From Pseudoduganella namucuonensis (GTDB lineage: Bacteria; Pseudomonadota; Gammaproteobacteria; Burkholderiales; Burkholderiaceae_D): a stretch of 64,000 bases of DNA. The position numbers and the translations under genes were made by a program. Below the pieces are notes generated by a model that was given only the letters and a program-made list of their open reading frames with translations, was not told the origin of the DNA and did not search any database. The DNA lies in NCBI RefSeq assembly GCF_900116645.1, contig NZ_FPBO01000004.1, positions 1-64,000 of the forward strand, given 5' to 3'. Of the stretch, positions 24,671-33,746 are shown one piece after another (position 1 is the stretch's first letter; each line of letters begins with the position of its first letter).

Positions 24671-25369
24671 ATGACGGTGCCGCTCAACGGGAAGGACACC
24701 CAGCCATGCCAGCGCCATGACTTGCTGTGGCTGACCCAGGCGGGCTGGCGCGCGATGCTGGCGGCGATGCCCGAACGGGAGGCCGTGCTGGAGTACTGGC
24801 GGCAGGAGGAGTGGCCGGTGACGGTGCGCCGCCGCCATCCGGACCTGGACCGGGACCTGGACCCGGCCCGCGAGATTTGCGCGGCCATCACGCTGCCGCC
24901 GGACGCCGATGGCTCCCGGCAGAAACTGGCGCTGCGGGTGCCGCTGGAACACGTGGAGCGCCGCGCGCCGCCGCTCACGCTCAAGGCGGCGCGGCCCGCG
25001 CTGCCGGCCGAATGGCGCGACGGCTACACCGAGCTGCAACGGCTGGCGGTGGGCATGGACGTGCGCGTGGCCGGCCCGCTGGCCTGGCAGGCGCTGACCC
25101 GGCTGCCCTGCCTGACGCCGTCGTCCACGCTGGACCTGCTGCTGCGCCCCGTCAGCAAGCACCAGCTGCAGGCCGGCCTGGCCCTGCTGGCCGGTCCCAC
25201 CCACGGCCTGCCGCTGGCCGGCGAGATCGTTTTCCCGTCGGGCGACGCGGTGCCGTGGCGCGACTGGATCAGCTCGCGCGAGCAGCGCGCCCGCGTGCTG
25301 GTGAAGTCCCTGGCCGGCGTGCGCATGGCCGAACCGGACGAATTGATCGCCGCCCTCAGGCGGACCTAG
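24671..25369 (+). CDS. mdcG: Malonate decarboxylase holo-ACP synthase, MdcG-like (orphan)
   Basis: A 232-residue protein with MdcG family features: RHDLLWLTQAGW near the start (about 15-26), PVTVRRR (about 49-55), SSTLDLLLRPVS and GEIVFPSGDAVPWRDW near the C-terminus. MdcG transfers the 2'-(5''-phosphoribosyl)-3'-dephospho-CoA group to the malonate decarboxylase acyl carrier subunit. No mdcA-E genes are in the window, so the gene is solitary here. AGGAG precedes the ATG. It faces the MFS operon across the AAGTAAAC operators. Confidence 0.8.
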   Translation: MTVPLNGKDTQPCQRHDLLWLTQAGWRAMLAAMPEREAVLEYWRQEEWPVTVRRRHPDLDRDLDPAREICAAITLPPDADGSRQKLALRVPLEHVERRAPPLTLKAARPALPAEWRDGYTELQRLAVGMDVRVAGPLAWQALTRLPCLTPSSTLDLLLRPVSKHQLQAGLALLAGPTHGLPLAGEIVFPSGDAVPWRDWISSREQRARVLVKSLAGVRMAEPDELIAALRRT

Positions 25370-25372
25370 CCG

Positions 25373-27247
25373 CTAGGATGCCTGCTCGGCCGCCACGGTG
25401 TGCGCCCGCATGGTTTGCCGCAGCGCGTCCGCCGGCATCGGCTTGCCCAGCAAATAGCCTTGGGCGTAGGTGCAGCCGGCCCGCTGCAGCCACGCCAGCT
25501 GCTCGCGGTTCTCCACCCCCTCCGCCACCACCGACAGCTGGAAGTCGCGCGCCAGCGAGATCACGGCGTTGACGATGGTGGTGCCGTCGCCCGGCAGCGA
25601 TTCGATGAAGCCGCGGTCGATCTTCAGCTGGTTGATGGGGAAGGACTGCAGATAGGCCAGCGACGAGTAGCCGGTGCCGAAATCGTCGATCGACAGGCGC
25701 ACGCCGATGGCGCGCGCTTCGCGCATGAACTGCACCGCCGACTGCACGTCCTCCATCAGCACGCTTTCCGTCACCTCCAGCTCCAGCTGCCCGGCCGGCA
25801 GGCCGGTGGCCTCCAGCGTGCGGATGACGACGTCCAGGAAGTCCTTTTCGCGCAGCTGGCGCACCGACACGTTGACCGCCACGCTCAGTTCCAGGCCGCA
25901 CAGGCCCCGCCACTGCGCCGCCTCGCGGCAGGCCTGCTCCAGCACCCACTGGCCCAGCGCCACGATCAGGCCGCTGTCCTCGGCCACCGGGATGAACTCG
26001 GCCGGCGAGATGAAGCCGTGCTCCGGATGCCGCCAGCGCAGCAGCGCCTCCGCGCCCACCATCCGCTCACTGGCGCAGTCGAACTGCGGTTGGTAGAACA
26101 CCTCCAGCCCGCCCGTCTCCAGCGCCCGGCGCAGTTCGCGCTCCAGCCGCAGGCGGCGCTGGATGTGCAGCGTCATCTCCGGCGCGAACTCGGCCAGCCG
26201 GTTGCGGCCGGCCTTCTTCGCGTGGTACAGCGCGGTGTCGGCGCTGCTCACCAGCTGGGCCATGGTGGCGGCGTCGTCCGGGAAGGTGCAGGCGCCCACG
26301 CTGGCGGTGGCGAACACCTCGCTGCCCTCGATCTGGAACGGCTGGCGCAGCGCCTCCGTGACCCGCTGCGCCAGCGCGCGCGCCTCGGCGTGGTCCGCCA
26401 CCGGCGTGACGATGGCGAATTCGTCGCCGCCGATGCGGCCCACGACGTCGCCCTCGCGCGCCACGGCCCGCAGTTCCATCGCCACCCTGCGCAGCAATTC
26501 GTCGCCGGCGTTGTGGCCGGCCGCGTCGTTGACGGCCTTGAAGTTGTCCAGGTCGATCAGCAGCAGCGCCGCCCGGCCGCCCGCCGCGGCGCGCTCGGCC
26601 AGCACGCGCTCCAGCTGAGCGTAGGTGGCGCGACGGTTGATCAGCGTGGTCACCGGGTCGGTGTGGGCCAGGTATTCCAGTTCGCGCTCGGCCGCCGCCA
26701 CCCGCGCGCGCGTCTTGCGCACCAGCAGCTGCGCCACCAGCAGCGCGCCCAGCGAGGCCAGCACCAGCAGCGCGATGTAGCGCACCATCGCGTCGCGGAT
26801 GCCGATGGTGCTGTTGACCAGCACCACCCGTCCCAGCCTGGCGCCGCGGTAGCCGACGTCGGCCACCACCCGCAGCGACTGCCATGGCGGCGCGGCCACC
26901 GCGTCCAGCCGGGCCGCCGGCGCGTGGCCCGGCGTGCTGTAGTCGGCGAACAGCTCGCCGTCGGCGTCGTACACGGCCACCGACTGCAGCACCGGCGCCG
27001 AGCGGAAGGAGCGCAGCATCTCGCTCGCCGCTTCGCGGTCGCGGAACATCAGCGAGGCCGAGATGTTGTCGGCCACGATGGCCGCCTGCACCCGCGCCTC
27101 GTTGGCCAGCGCCTGCTGCTGGGCCAGCAACTGGTAGACCAGCAGGATCAGGCCGGCGATCACCAGCGCCGACACCGCCGCCGCCAGCTGCCCGGCCCCC
27201 AGCATGGTCGACAATTGCGCGCCGTCGCGCTTGGGCGGGTTGTTCAC
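25373..27247 (-). CDS. Membrane GGDEF-EAL cyclic-di-GMP enzyme
   Basis: A 624-residue protein. A membrane helix (about 20-42) is followed by a periplasmic sensor region of about 110 residues, a second helix (about 155-175), a GGDEF domain with intact GRIGGDEF and an EAL domain with intact EALLRW, ELEVTESVLM and DDFGTGYSSLAYL. Both diguanylate cyclase and phosphodiesterase sites look catalytically complete. The start is a GTG at 27245-27247 overlapping the YfiR stop (GTGA), with GAGGA upstream. In YfiBNR-type systems the periplasmic YfiR protein restrains such a cyclase, so the pair likely forms one sensory unit. Confidence 0.88.
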   Translation of the reverse strand: MNNPPKRDGAQLSTMLGAGQLAAAVSALVIAGLILLVYQLLAQQQALANEARVQAAIVADNISASLMFRDREAASEMLRSFRSAPVLQSVAVYDADGELFADYSTPGHAPAARLDAVAAPPWQSLRVVADVGYRGARLGRVVLVNSTIGIRDAMVRYIALLVLASLGALLVAQLLVRKTRARVAAAERELEYLAHTDPVTTLINRRATYAQLERVLAERAAAGGRAALLLIDLDNFKAVNDAAGHNAGDELLRRVAMELRAVAREGDVVGRIGGDEFAIVTPVADHAEARALAQRVTEALRQPFQIEGSEVFATASVGACTFPDDAATMAQLVSSADTALYHAKKAGRNRLAEFAPEMTLHIQRRLRLERELRRALETGGLEVFYQPQFDCASERMVGAEALLRWRHPEHGFISPAEFIPVAEDSGLIVALGQWVLEQACREAAQWRGLCGLELSVAVNVSVRQLREKDFLDVVIRTLEATGLPAGQLELEVTESVLMEDVQSAVQFMREARAIGVRLSIDDFGTGYSSLAYLQSFPINQLKIDRGFIESLPGDGTTIVNAVISLARDFQLSVVAEGVENREQLAWLQRAGCTYAQGYLLGKPMPADALRQTMRAHTVAAEQAS

Positions 27248-27777
27248 AGCACGTTCCTCGCCAGCCGCAGCAGGCGCGAGCTGAATTTCAGCCCCAGCCG
27301 CGCGGCCTCCCGGGTGTCGACGTCGAAGCGCACATGGTCGTCCTCGTCCACCAGCGTCACCGCGCCGGCGTAGCGGCCGGCGGCGGCGCCGTCCACCACG
27401 TACAGCGTGCCGGCCGACAGCTCGGGCGCGCGGCTGGGCGCCGTCTCGCCGGTCATCACGCTGATGTCGCAACTCCTGGGCGCGCTGGCCGCGTCCAGCA
27501 GGGTCCAGGGCCGGCCGTTGACGGGCTTGCCCTCCAGCCTGCGCAGGCTTTCCCACAGCGTGTGCGTGGGCCGCGCGCAGACGGCGAACGGCCGCTCGCC
27601 GCGCTCGCCCCCCCCGGCCGCGGCCGCGGCGGGCCACGTGGTGAACAGCGCGATGTTGTAGATGTATGCCGCCTTCAATGCGCCTCCCTGTACCGGCACC
27701 TGGGCCCGGCCCGCGGACGGGGCCAGCATGGCGCAGCACAGCGCCACGCCGCCGCCCAGTCGCCAGGCCCGCCGCAT
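27244..27777 (-). CDS. YfiR-family periplasmic regulator (DUF4154)
   Basis: A 177-residue protein. It has a signal peptide to about residue 25 (PSAGRAQ), then the family hallmark KAAYIYNIALFTTWP (about 35-49), GKPVNGRPWTLLD and a C-terminal GLKFSSRLLRLARNV. YfiR proteins sit in the periplasm and repress partner diguanylate cyclases in response to redox or envelope state. Cys residues in FAVCARP and RSCDISV could be the redox-active pair. The start shares one base with the TonB receptor stop, and the end overlaps the GGDEF-EAL start. Confidence 0.85.
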   Translation of the reverse strand: MRRAWRLGGGVALCCAMLAPSAGRAQVPVQGGALKAAYIYNIALFTTWPAAAAAGGGERGERPFAVCARPTHTLWESLRRLEGKPVNGRPWTLLDAASAPRSCDISVMTGETAPSRAPELSAGTLYVVDGAAAGRYAGAVTLVDEDDHVRFDVDTREAARLGLKFSSRLLRLARNVL

Positions 27778-29816
27778 CAGAACCCCACCACCAGTTTAGC
27801 CGCCAGCGTGCGGCTCTGGCGGGCTATCGCCTGCTGCTCGAACGCGCCGCCGCCCGGATCGGCGTAGCGGGCGTTGAAGGCGTTGTACACGCTGAGCGAC
27901 ATGTCCGCGCGCCGCATCAGCCGCACCGAACTGACGGTGAGGTTGGCGACGCAATAGCCGCCGATGCGCGCGGTCCCGGTCAGCCGGGAAGACAGGCACT
28001 GCAGCTCGCCCGCCGCCCGCGCCGCGTGGCCGAACACCGGCACGGCCAGGTTCAGCTTGGCCAGCCGCCGCGGCGAATTGCTCAGCTCGACGCCCTGGCC
28101 GTCGCGCGAGCGCAGCCAGGTGTGGCTGGCGCGCAGCCGCGCGCCGCGGCCGACGTTGCGCTCCAGCGCCAGTTCGGCGCCGCTCACCGCGGCGCGGTCG
28201 ACGTTCAGGAATTGCAGCATGCCGCTGTCGGGCAGCGTCTCCTGGCCGATCAGGCCGTGCATATCGTAGTGGAACAGCGAGAGCCTGGCCTGGCCGGGAT
28301 CGCCGTAGCGGTGCTCCAGGATCAGCTCGCGGGTGCTGATGTGCTCGGGCTTCAGGCCGGGATTGGCCACCTGCCCCGGCTCGCCGCTGTAGGCGTAATA
28401 CAGCTCGTAGGCGTTGGGCGAACGGTAGGCCGTGCCGTACACCAGCTTGGCCGTGTCGCGGGGGCCGGCGTGCCAGATCAGCGCCAGGCGCGGATTGAAG
28501 CTGTGGCCGGTGGCGCTGTCCCAGTCGTAGCGCGCGCCCGCGTTCAGGATCCAGCCCGGCGCCAGGTGCGACTCGTCCTGCACGAACACGCCGCCGCGGG
28601 TGTCGCTGCGCCTGTCGTCCAGCAGCGGGAGGTATGGCGCGGGGTCGTAATTGAACTGGTCGCGCCGGCGGTTGCGCTGCAGGTCGAAGCCGGCCACCAG
28701 CTTGTGCCCGGCCGGCGCGATGTAGGTGAGGTAGGCGCTGGCGCCGTACCAGGCGGCGTGGTCGCCGTCCACGTTCAGCCGCGCCACGCCCTCCGGGTCC
28801 GGATAGCGGCCCTCGCCGAGGTAGTCGCTGCGGCCCCAGTAGGCCAGGGCCGAGGCGCTCAGGCCGGGGGCCAGCGCCCGTTCGTAGCCGGCGCGCGCGA
28901 AGCTTTGCGTGTCGCGCGTGTAGTTGGCGGTGTTGAATTCGGCGCCGAAGGAGCCGGTGGGTATGCCCTTGGTGCGCTGCACATGGCTGGCCGACAGCGT
29001 CCAGCCGGCGTAGGCGGCCTTGGCGAAGACGCTGCGATAGCGGTCGTAATCGAGCCCGCGCGCCACGCCGTGGTTCTGCTCCGGCGTGTCGAATTCGGCG
29101 TAGTACAGGTCCTGGCCGCGGCGCGCGTAGGCGGTGCCGGACAGCAGCAGGTCGGCGCCGTTCTGGCCGTGCCAGCCATAGCTGACGCGCGCGCGCCGCT
29201 CGCCGTAGCTGCCGGCCGACACCGAGGCCTGGGCACCGCCCAGCGTGCTGCCGTTCTTGGTGATGACGTTGATGACGCCGAACAGCGCGTTCGAGCCGTA
29301 CACCGCCGAACCGGGACCGGGCACGAACTCGATGCGCTGCACCAGTTCCATGTCCTGGAAGCCGTCGGTGCCGATGGTGGCCTGGTCGTAGACGGCGTCG
29401 TTGACGCGCACGCCGTCTATCATCAGCAGGAAGCGGCTGTCGTAGTCGCCCGGGCGCAGGAAGCCGCGCGCGCCCAGGTAGGCGTAGTTGCGGTCGTCGT
29501 TGACGTACAGTCCGGGCAAGGAGGCCAGTGCCTCGGCCAGCGTGCGCCAGCCATGGTCGCGGATGTCCTGCGCGGTCAGCACCACCACCGCCGACGGCGC
29601 GTCGGCGATCGCCTGCGCGAAGCGGGAGGCGGAACTGACCACCTGCAGGCCGATCAGCTGTTCCAGCGGCAAAGCCGCCAGCTCGTCGCTGCCGGCGTCG
29701 GGGGATATCTTGACGGGCGGCGCGTTGGCAGCCACCCAGGCGGGCGCCAAGCCTGCGGCCAGCGCCAGGGCCAGGCGCCAACGCAGGTCCAGCCTTGAAT
29801 CTAAGCTCGTGACCAT
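27777..29816 (-). CDS. TonB-dependent outer membrane receptor
   Basis: A 679-residue receptor. A signal peptide ends around WVAANAPP, a plug domain follows (VVVLTAQDIRDHGWRTLAEAL, MIDGVRVNDAVYDQ, VYGSNALFGVINVITK), and then a beta barrel ending in the aromatic LAAKLVVGF. No obvious TonB box is visible. It resembles colicin-I/vitamin-B12-type receptors of about 650-700 residues. The ATG at 29814-29816 is chosen over a GTG two codons earlier. Fused end-to-end with yfiR and the GGDEF-EAL gene, it suggests ligand sensing at the outer membrane feeding cyclic-di-GMP signalling. Confidence 0.88.
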   Translation of the reverse strand: MVTSLDSRLDLRWRLALALAAGLAPAWVAANAPPVKISPDAGSDELAALPLEQLIGLQVVSSASRFAQAIADAPSAVVVLTAQDIRDHGWRTLAEALASLPGLYVNDDRNYAYLGARGFLRPGDYDSRFLLMIDGVRVNDAVYDQATIGTDGFQDMELVQRIEFVPGPGSAVYGSNALFGVINVITKNGSTLGGAQASVSAGSYGERRARVSYGWHGQNGADLLLSGTAYARRGQDLYYAEFDTPEQNHGVARGLDYDRYRSVFAKAAYAGWTLSASHVQRTKGIPTGSFGAEFNTANYTRDTQSFARAGYERALAPGLSASALAYWGRSDYLGEGRYPDPEGVARLNVDGDHAAWYGASAYLTYIAPAGHKLVAGFDLQRNRRRDQFNYDPAPYLPLLDDRRSDTRGGVFVQDESHLAPGWILNAGARYDWDSATGHSFNPRLALIWHAGPRDTAKLVYGTAYRSPNAYELYYAYSGEPGQVANPGLKPEHISTRELILEHRYGDPGQARLSLFHYDMHGLIGQETLPDSGMLQFLNVDRAAVSGAELALERNVGRGARLRASHTWLRSRDGQGVELSNSPRRLAKLNLAVPVFGHAARAAGELQCLSSRLTGTARIGGYCVANLTVSSVRLMRRADMSLSVYNAFNARYADPGGGAFEQQAIARQSRTLAAKLVVGF

Positions 29817-30052
29817 AACCACTCAAATAGGATGCCGTTGCGAAGTGCGCGGCGGCCCAGGTACAAGCGATCGTTTACGCGCCCGGAGCGGGCGGCGCGC
29901 GACAAAGACGGTCCGGCTGCAGGCTGGACCGCCGCTAGCGATTGAATGTTACACGGGATTGGACGCCCCTGGCGCGAGGTGTTGCTTTAAGGCATACATA
30001 TCGCGCGCCGCCGCGCCGCGGCGTGCTTTTTGCGGCCAGATGTGCTAAGGCC

Positions 30053-30508
30053 TCAGGACGGGTTGTTCTGCTGCGCCCAGGCCATGATGCCGCGCGCGTC
30101 CATCGCGCCCGGCTGGCGCGCCACTTCGCGCCCGCCCTTGAACAGCGCCAACGTGGGGATGCTGCGGATCGCGTAGCGGGCGGCCAGGTCCTGCGCCTCC
30201 TCGGTATTGACCTTGACCACGCGGTACATGGGCTCCAGGCCCATGGCCGCCTGCTCGAAGAACGGCGCCATCTGGCGGCACGGGCCGCACCAGGGCGCCC
30301 AGAAGTCCACCAGCACCGGCAGGTCGCTGCGTTCTATGTGCTTGAGGAAGCGCGCGCTGGTGAGGTCCACCGGCTTGCCGGCGAACAGCTCGCGGTGGCA
30401 TTTGCCGCAGGTGGGCGTGTGGGACAGCTTCATGGCCGGCACGCGGTTGACCGCGTCGCACTGTGGGCAGACGATATGCAGGGATTCTGTTTGGGTTGCG
30501 GTGTCCAT
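30053..30508 (-). CDS. trxC: Thioredoxin 2 (TrxC)
   Basis: A 151-residue protein with an N-terminal zinc ribbon (CPQCDAVN and CGKCHREL) and a thioredoxin domain with the WCGPC active site (about 78-82) and the cis-proline segment IRSIPTLALFKGG. This is the TrxC architecture: a cytosolic reductant, oxidative-stress inducible in other bacteria. I place the start at the ATG 30506-30508 because AGGATG precedes it; three codons upstream is a second ATG. Confidence 0.92.
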   Translation of the reverse strand: MDTATQTESLHIVCPQCDAVNRVPAMKLSHTPTCGKCHRELFAGKPVDLTSARFLKHIERSDLPVLVDFWAPWCGPCRQMAPFFEQAAMGLEPMYRVVKVNTEEAQDLAARYAIRSIPTLALFKGGREVARQPGAMDARGIMAWAQQNNPS

Positions 30509-30557
30509 GTTTTTCATCCTGGTTGCGAATGGCGACAATGTAACAGAACGGCGGGTT

Positions 30558-30857
30558 TCATGAGGGCCGCTTGGCGTCCTTATCCTTGTCTTTGTCCTCT
30601 TTGCCCTCTTTGTCCCCGCCCTGCTCCGCGTCCTCGTTTTTCACGATGCCGCGGATGTTGGTCGCCGCCAGGCACAGATTCAGCGCGATCAGCGCCCACG
30701 CGGAATCCTGCCAGCCCCACGCCACCCACAGCGCGTTACTGGCCAGGAAAACCCAAAACCCCGCCATCCGGCGCCTGGCCTCCGTCGACGCCACCAGCCA
30801 GGCCGCCAGCAGCGACATCGCCATGGCCGGCCATTGCAACCATTCCATCCACTCCAT
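30558..30857 (-). CDS. Small membrane protein with charged lysine/aspartate tail
   Basis: A 99-residue protein with three hydrophobic segments: about 5-24, 30-48 and 52-66 (WALIALNLCLAATNIRG). The C-terminal 30 residues are a highly charged tail rich in KD and KE (GGDKEGKEDKDKDKDAKRP). The helical pattern resembles small YgjV/PnuC-like transporter fragments, but no family is certain. The tail is encoded by an imperfect CTTTGTC-type repeat that could vary in length. Confidence 0.6.
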   Translation of the reverse strand: MEWMEWLQWPAMAMSLLAAWLVASTEARRRMAGFWVFLASNALWVAWGWQDSAWALIALNLCLAATNIRGIVKNEDAEQGGDKEGKEDKDKDKDAKRPS

Positions 30858-31059
30858 AAATCCTCCGCCTCAAACATGGCCGAGTCTAGCCCGGCGCCCG
30901 ATTACGCGGCGCCCGCCCGTGCCGGCCACCGCTTTGCGACGAAACCGGCCCGGCGCGGAGCGAAACGGCTGAAATGTTTCGAGTTTGTAAATCGGGCGTC
31001 CAAGGCATTACCGTTGTGGAATACTACGCGGCTTCATCCACCCCGCCCGGCCACATCCC

Positions 31060-32601
31060 ATGAAACCGATCACCCGTCTCGCCCCCGTCCTGATGCTTGC
31101 GCTGGGCTCGGCCCACGCGCAACAGGCGCCCGACGCCAAGGCCGCGCCGGCGCCGGAACGGGCGGCCGCCGCGCCGCAGCCGTTCGAGCGTGCGCTGAAG
31201 GCCGAATCGGCCGTCACCAAGACCGGGCAGGTCACCATCAAGGGCAAGGCGGTGCCGTACAAGGTCACGGCCGGCACCCAGCCGGTGTGGGACAAGGACG
31301 GCAAGGTGATCGCCTCGCTGTTCTACACCTACTACCAGCGCACCGACGTGGCCGACAAAGGCAGGCGCCCGCTGGTGCTGTCCTTCAACGGCGGCCCCGG
31401 CTCCGCCTCGGTGTGGATGCACGTGGCCTACACCGGCCCGAAAATGCTGAACATCGACGACGAGGGCTACCCGCTGCAGCCCTACGGCGTGCGCGACAAC
31501 CCGCACTCCATCCTGGACGCGGCCGACATCCTGTTCATCGACCCGGTCAACACCGGCTTCTCGCGCATCCTCGACCCCAAGGCCGACCGCGCCACCTTCT
31601 TCGGCGTGAACGCGGACATCGCCTACCTGGCCGAATGGCTGAACACCTTCGTCTCGCGCGAGGGCCGCTGGACCTCGCCCAAATACCTGATCGGCGAAAG
31701 CTACGGCACCGCGCGCGTGGCCGGCCTGGCGCTGGAGCTGCAGAACGCGCACTGGATGTACCTGAACGGCGTGGTGCTGGTGTCGCCGACGGAACTGGGC
31801 CTGAAGCGCGAGGGCATCGTCGGCGACGCGCTCAACCTGCCCTACTACACCGCCACCGCCTGGTACCAGAAAGCGCTGCCGGCCGACCTGCAGGCCAAGG
31901 ACCTGAAGGACATCCTGCCCGAGGTGGAGGCGTTCACCACGGACGAACTGATACCCGCGCTGGCCAAGGGCGGCTTCCTGGACGAGCAGCGCAAGGCGCG
32001 GATCGCCGCGAAGGTGGCGCGCTACGCCGGCGTGTCCGAAAAGGCCGTGCTGCAGCACAACCTGGTGATCCCGACGGACTTCTTCTGGAAGGAACTGCTG
32101 CGCGACCAGGGCTACACGGTGGGCCGGCTCGACTCCCGCTACAAGGGCATCGACAAGACCGTGGCGGGCGACAAGGTGGACTACAACGCCGAGCTGACCT
32201 CCTGGCTGCACTCGTTCACGCCCGCCATCAACCACTACCTGCGCGACGTGCTGCAGTACAAGACCGACATCAAGTACAACATGTTCGGCCCGGTCCACCC
32301 GTGGGACAACAGCAAGGACAGCACCGGCGAGAACCTGCGCAAGGCGATGGCGATGAACCCGTACATGAAGGTGCTGGTGCAGTCCGGCTACTACGACGGC
32401 GCCACCACCTACTTCGACGCCAAGTACACCATGTGGCAGCTGGACCCGAGCGGCAAGATGCGCGACCGCCTGCGATTCGAGGGCTACCGCAGCGGCCACA
32501 TGATGTATCTGCGCTCGGAGGACCTGGTGAAATCCACCGACGACCTGCGCGATTTCATCCGCTCCACCACACCGGCCGCCAACCAGCCCGCCAAGTACTG
32601 A
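31060..32601 (+). CDS. Secreted S10-family serine carboxypeptidase
   Basis: A 513-residue protein. A signal peptide ends at about residue 20 (GSAHAQQ). Alpha/beta-hydrolase motifs of peptidase family S10 follow: [15 protein letters not shown] (oxyanion region, about 110-124), [10 protein letters not shown] and the nucleophile motif GESYGTARV (about 211-219). A conserved HxM near the C-terminus (RSGHMMYL) supplies the catalytic His. It removes C-terminal residues from peptides, presumably in the periplasm or outside. Confidence 0.88.
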   Translation: MKPITRLAPVLMLALGSAHAQQAPDAKAAPAPERAAAAPQPFERALKAESAVTKTGQVTIKGKAVPYKVTAGTQPVWDKDGKVIASLFYTYYQRTDVADKGRRPLVLSFNGGPGSASVWMHVAYTGPKMLNIDDEGYPLQPYGVRDNPHSILDAADILFIDPVNTGFSRILDPKADRATFFGVNADIAYLAEWLNTFVSREGRWTSPKYLIGESYGTARVAGLALELQNAHWMYLNGVVLVSPTELGLKREGIVGDALNLPYYTATAWYQKALPADLQAKDLKDILPEVEAFTTDELIPALAKGGFLDEQRKARIAAKVARYAGVSEKAVLQHNLVIPTDFFWKELLRDQGYTVGRLDSRYKGIDKTVAGDKVDYNAELTSWLHSFTPAINHYLRDVLQYKTDIKYNMFGPVHPWDNSKDSTGENLRKAMAMNPYMKVLVQSGYYDGATTYFDAKYTMWQLDPSGKMRDRLRFEGYRSGHMMYLRSEDLVKSTDDLRDFIRSTTPAANQPAKY

Positions 32602-32674
32602 TTTGGGAGGCCGGGCGGGCAGGTTGTATACTGCGTCCTTTTCGCGGGCCCGCCCGCCTTTCAAGGATCTGGAA

Positions 32675-33016
32675 ATGAGCGCACTACCACCCTGCCCGCA
32701 ATGCGGCTCCGAACTGACGTACGAGGACGGCACGCAATACGTCTGCCCAGAATGCGCCCATGAATGGACCGCCGGCGCCGCGGCCGACGCCGACGAGGGC
32801 GCCCGCGTCTACCGCGACGCAGCCGGCAACGTGCTGCAGGACGGCGACACCGTCACCGTCATCAAGGACCTCAAGCTCAAGGGCGGCGGCGGCACGGTCA
32901 AGATGGGCACCAAGGTCAAGAACATCCGCCTGGTGGACAAGGACCACGACATCGACTGCAAGATCGACGGCTTCGGCGCCATGAGCCTGAAGACTGAGTT
33001 CGTCAAGAAGGTTTAA
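32675..33016 (+). CDS. yjdM: YjdM/PhnA-family zinc-ribbon protein
   Basis: A 113-residue protein with an N-terminal zinc ribbon ([23 protein letters not shown]) and the conserved domain [20 protein letters not shown], then [14 protein letters not shown]. Length and sequence fit the YjdM family, formerly annotated as alkylphosphonate protein PhnA; a role in phosphonate use is doubtful. AAGGATCTGGAA precedes the ATG. Its end overlaps the convergent gene by four bases. Confidence 0.92.
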   Translation: MSALPPCPQCGSELTYEDGTQYVCPECAHEWTAGAAADADEGARVYRDAAGNVLQDGDTVTVIKDLKLKGGGGTVKMGTKVKNIRLVDKDHDIDCKIDGFGAMSLKTEFVKKV

Positions 33017-33690
33017 GTTTCGTCGGGCAATGGCAGCAGCAGGTGCTCGCCGTCATTGCCCGCGTTGTTCAACTCCGGGCTGACGCGGTACCACTCGAAT
33101 TCCTCGGGGCCCAGCGCCATCGAGCGGGCCAGCATTTCGGCCTGCTCCATCGGCAGGCCCGGGTCCAGCCACAGGGCGGCGTCGGCGGCGTTCAGGCAGA
33201 CCGGACGCCGGTCGTGGATGTCCACCATGCCGCCGGACGCGTCGGCCGTCAGCAGCACGAAGCCCGATTCGGCCTTGTGCTCCTTGAACGGGCCGAAGTT
33301 GGCCAGCGCCAGCATGAAGATCGGTTCGCGGTCCTTGCGATGCACATGCCAGGGCTGGCGTTTGCCCTTTTCGCCGGTCCATTCGTACCAGCCGTTCGCC
33401 GGCACCACCGCGCGGCCGGTTTTCATCAGCCGCCCCCAGTACTTGTTGGCCACCTTTTCCAGCCGCGCGTTGTAGCACACCGGCAGCTTCTCGGCCGCCC
33501 ACGACGCGCGGTAGCCCCAGTACAGGTCGTCGACGGCGAGTTGGCCGTCCTCCATGTGCAGCAGCGGACGGTAGGTGCCCGGGGCGGCATTGCAGGTGGG
33601 CCGCGCCTGGCCGCGGTAGGCGGCGTCCGCCCAGCCAAAGGCCGCGACGTAGCGCCGCGCGATATCGTTCTGGTCGAATCGTCCACACAT
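33013..33690 (-). CDS. SOS response-associated peptidase, YedK/HMCES (SRAP)
   Basis: A 225-residue protein beginning MCGRF. After Met removal, Cys2 is the active residue that crosslinks to abasic sites in single-stranded DNA. Further SRAP motifs are YNARLEKV (about 94-101), [17 protein letters not shown] (about 119-135) with the conserved Glu, and DIHDRRPV (His near 176). Length is normal. It probably shields abasic sites at replication forks. The few codons upstream of MCGRF in the open frame are not used, since Cys2 must follow the start. Confidence 0.93.
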   Translation of the reverse strand: MCGRFDQNDIARRYVAAFGWADAAYRGQARPTCNAAPGTYRPLLHMEDGQLAVDDLYWGYRASWAAEKLPVCYNARLEKVANKYWGRLMKTGRAVVPANGWYEWTGEKGKRQPWHVHRKDREPIFMLALANFGPFKEHKAESGFVLLTADASGGMVDIHDRRPVCLNAADAALWLDPGLPMEQAEMLARSMALGPEEFEWYRVSPELNNAGNDGEHLLLPLPDET

Positions 33691-33746
33691 GCGGACGATC
33701 ATAGCAGCCGCCCGCGCGGGACGGCGCTACGCAAGCAAAGCGGCCG

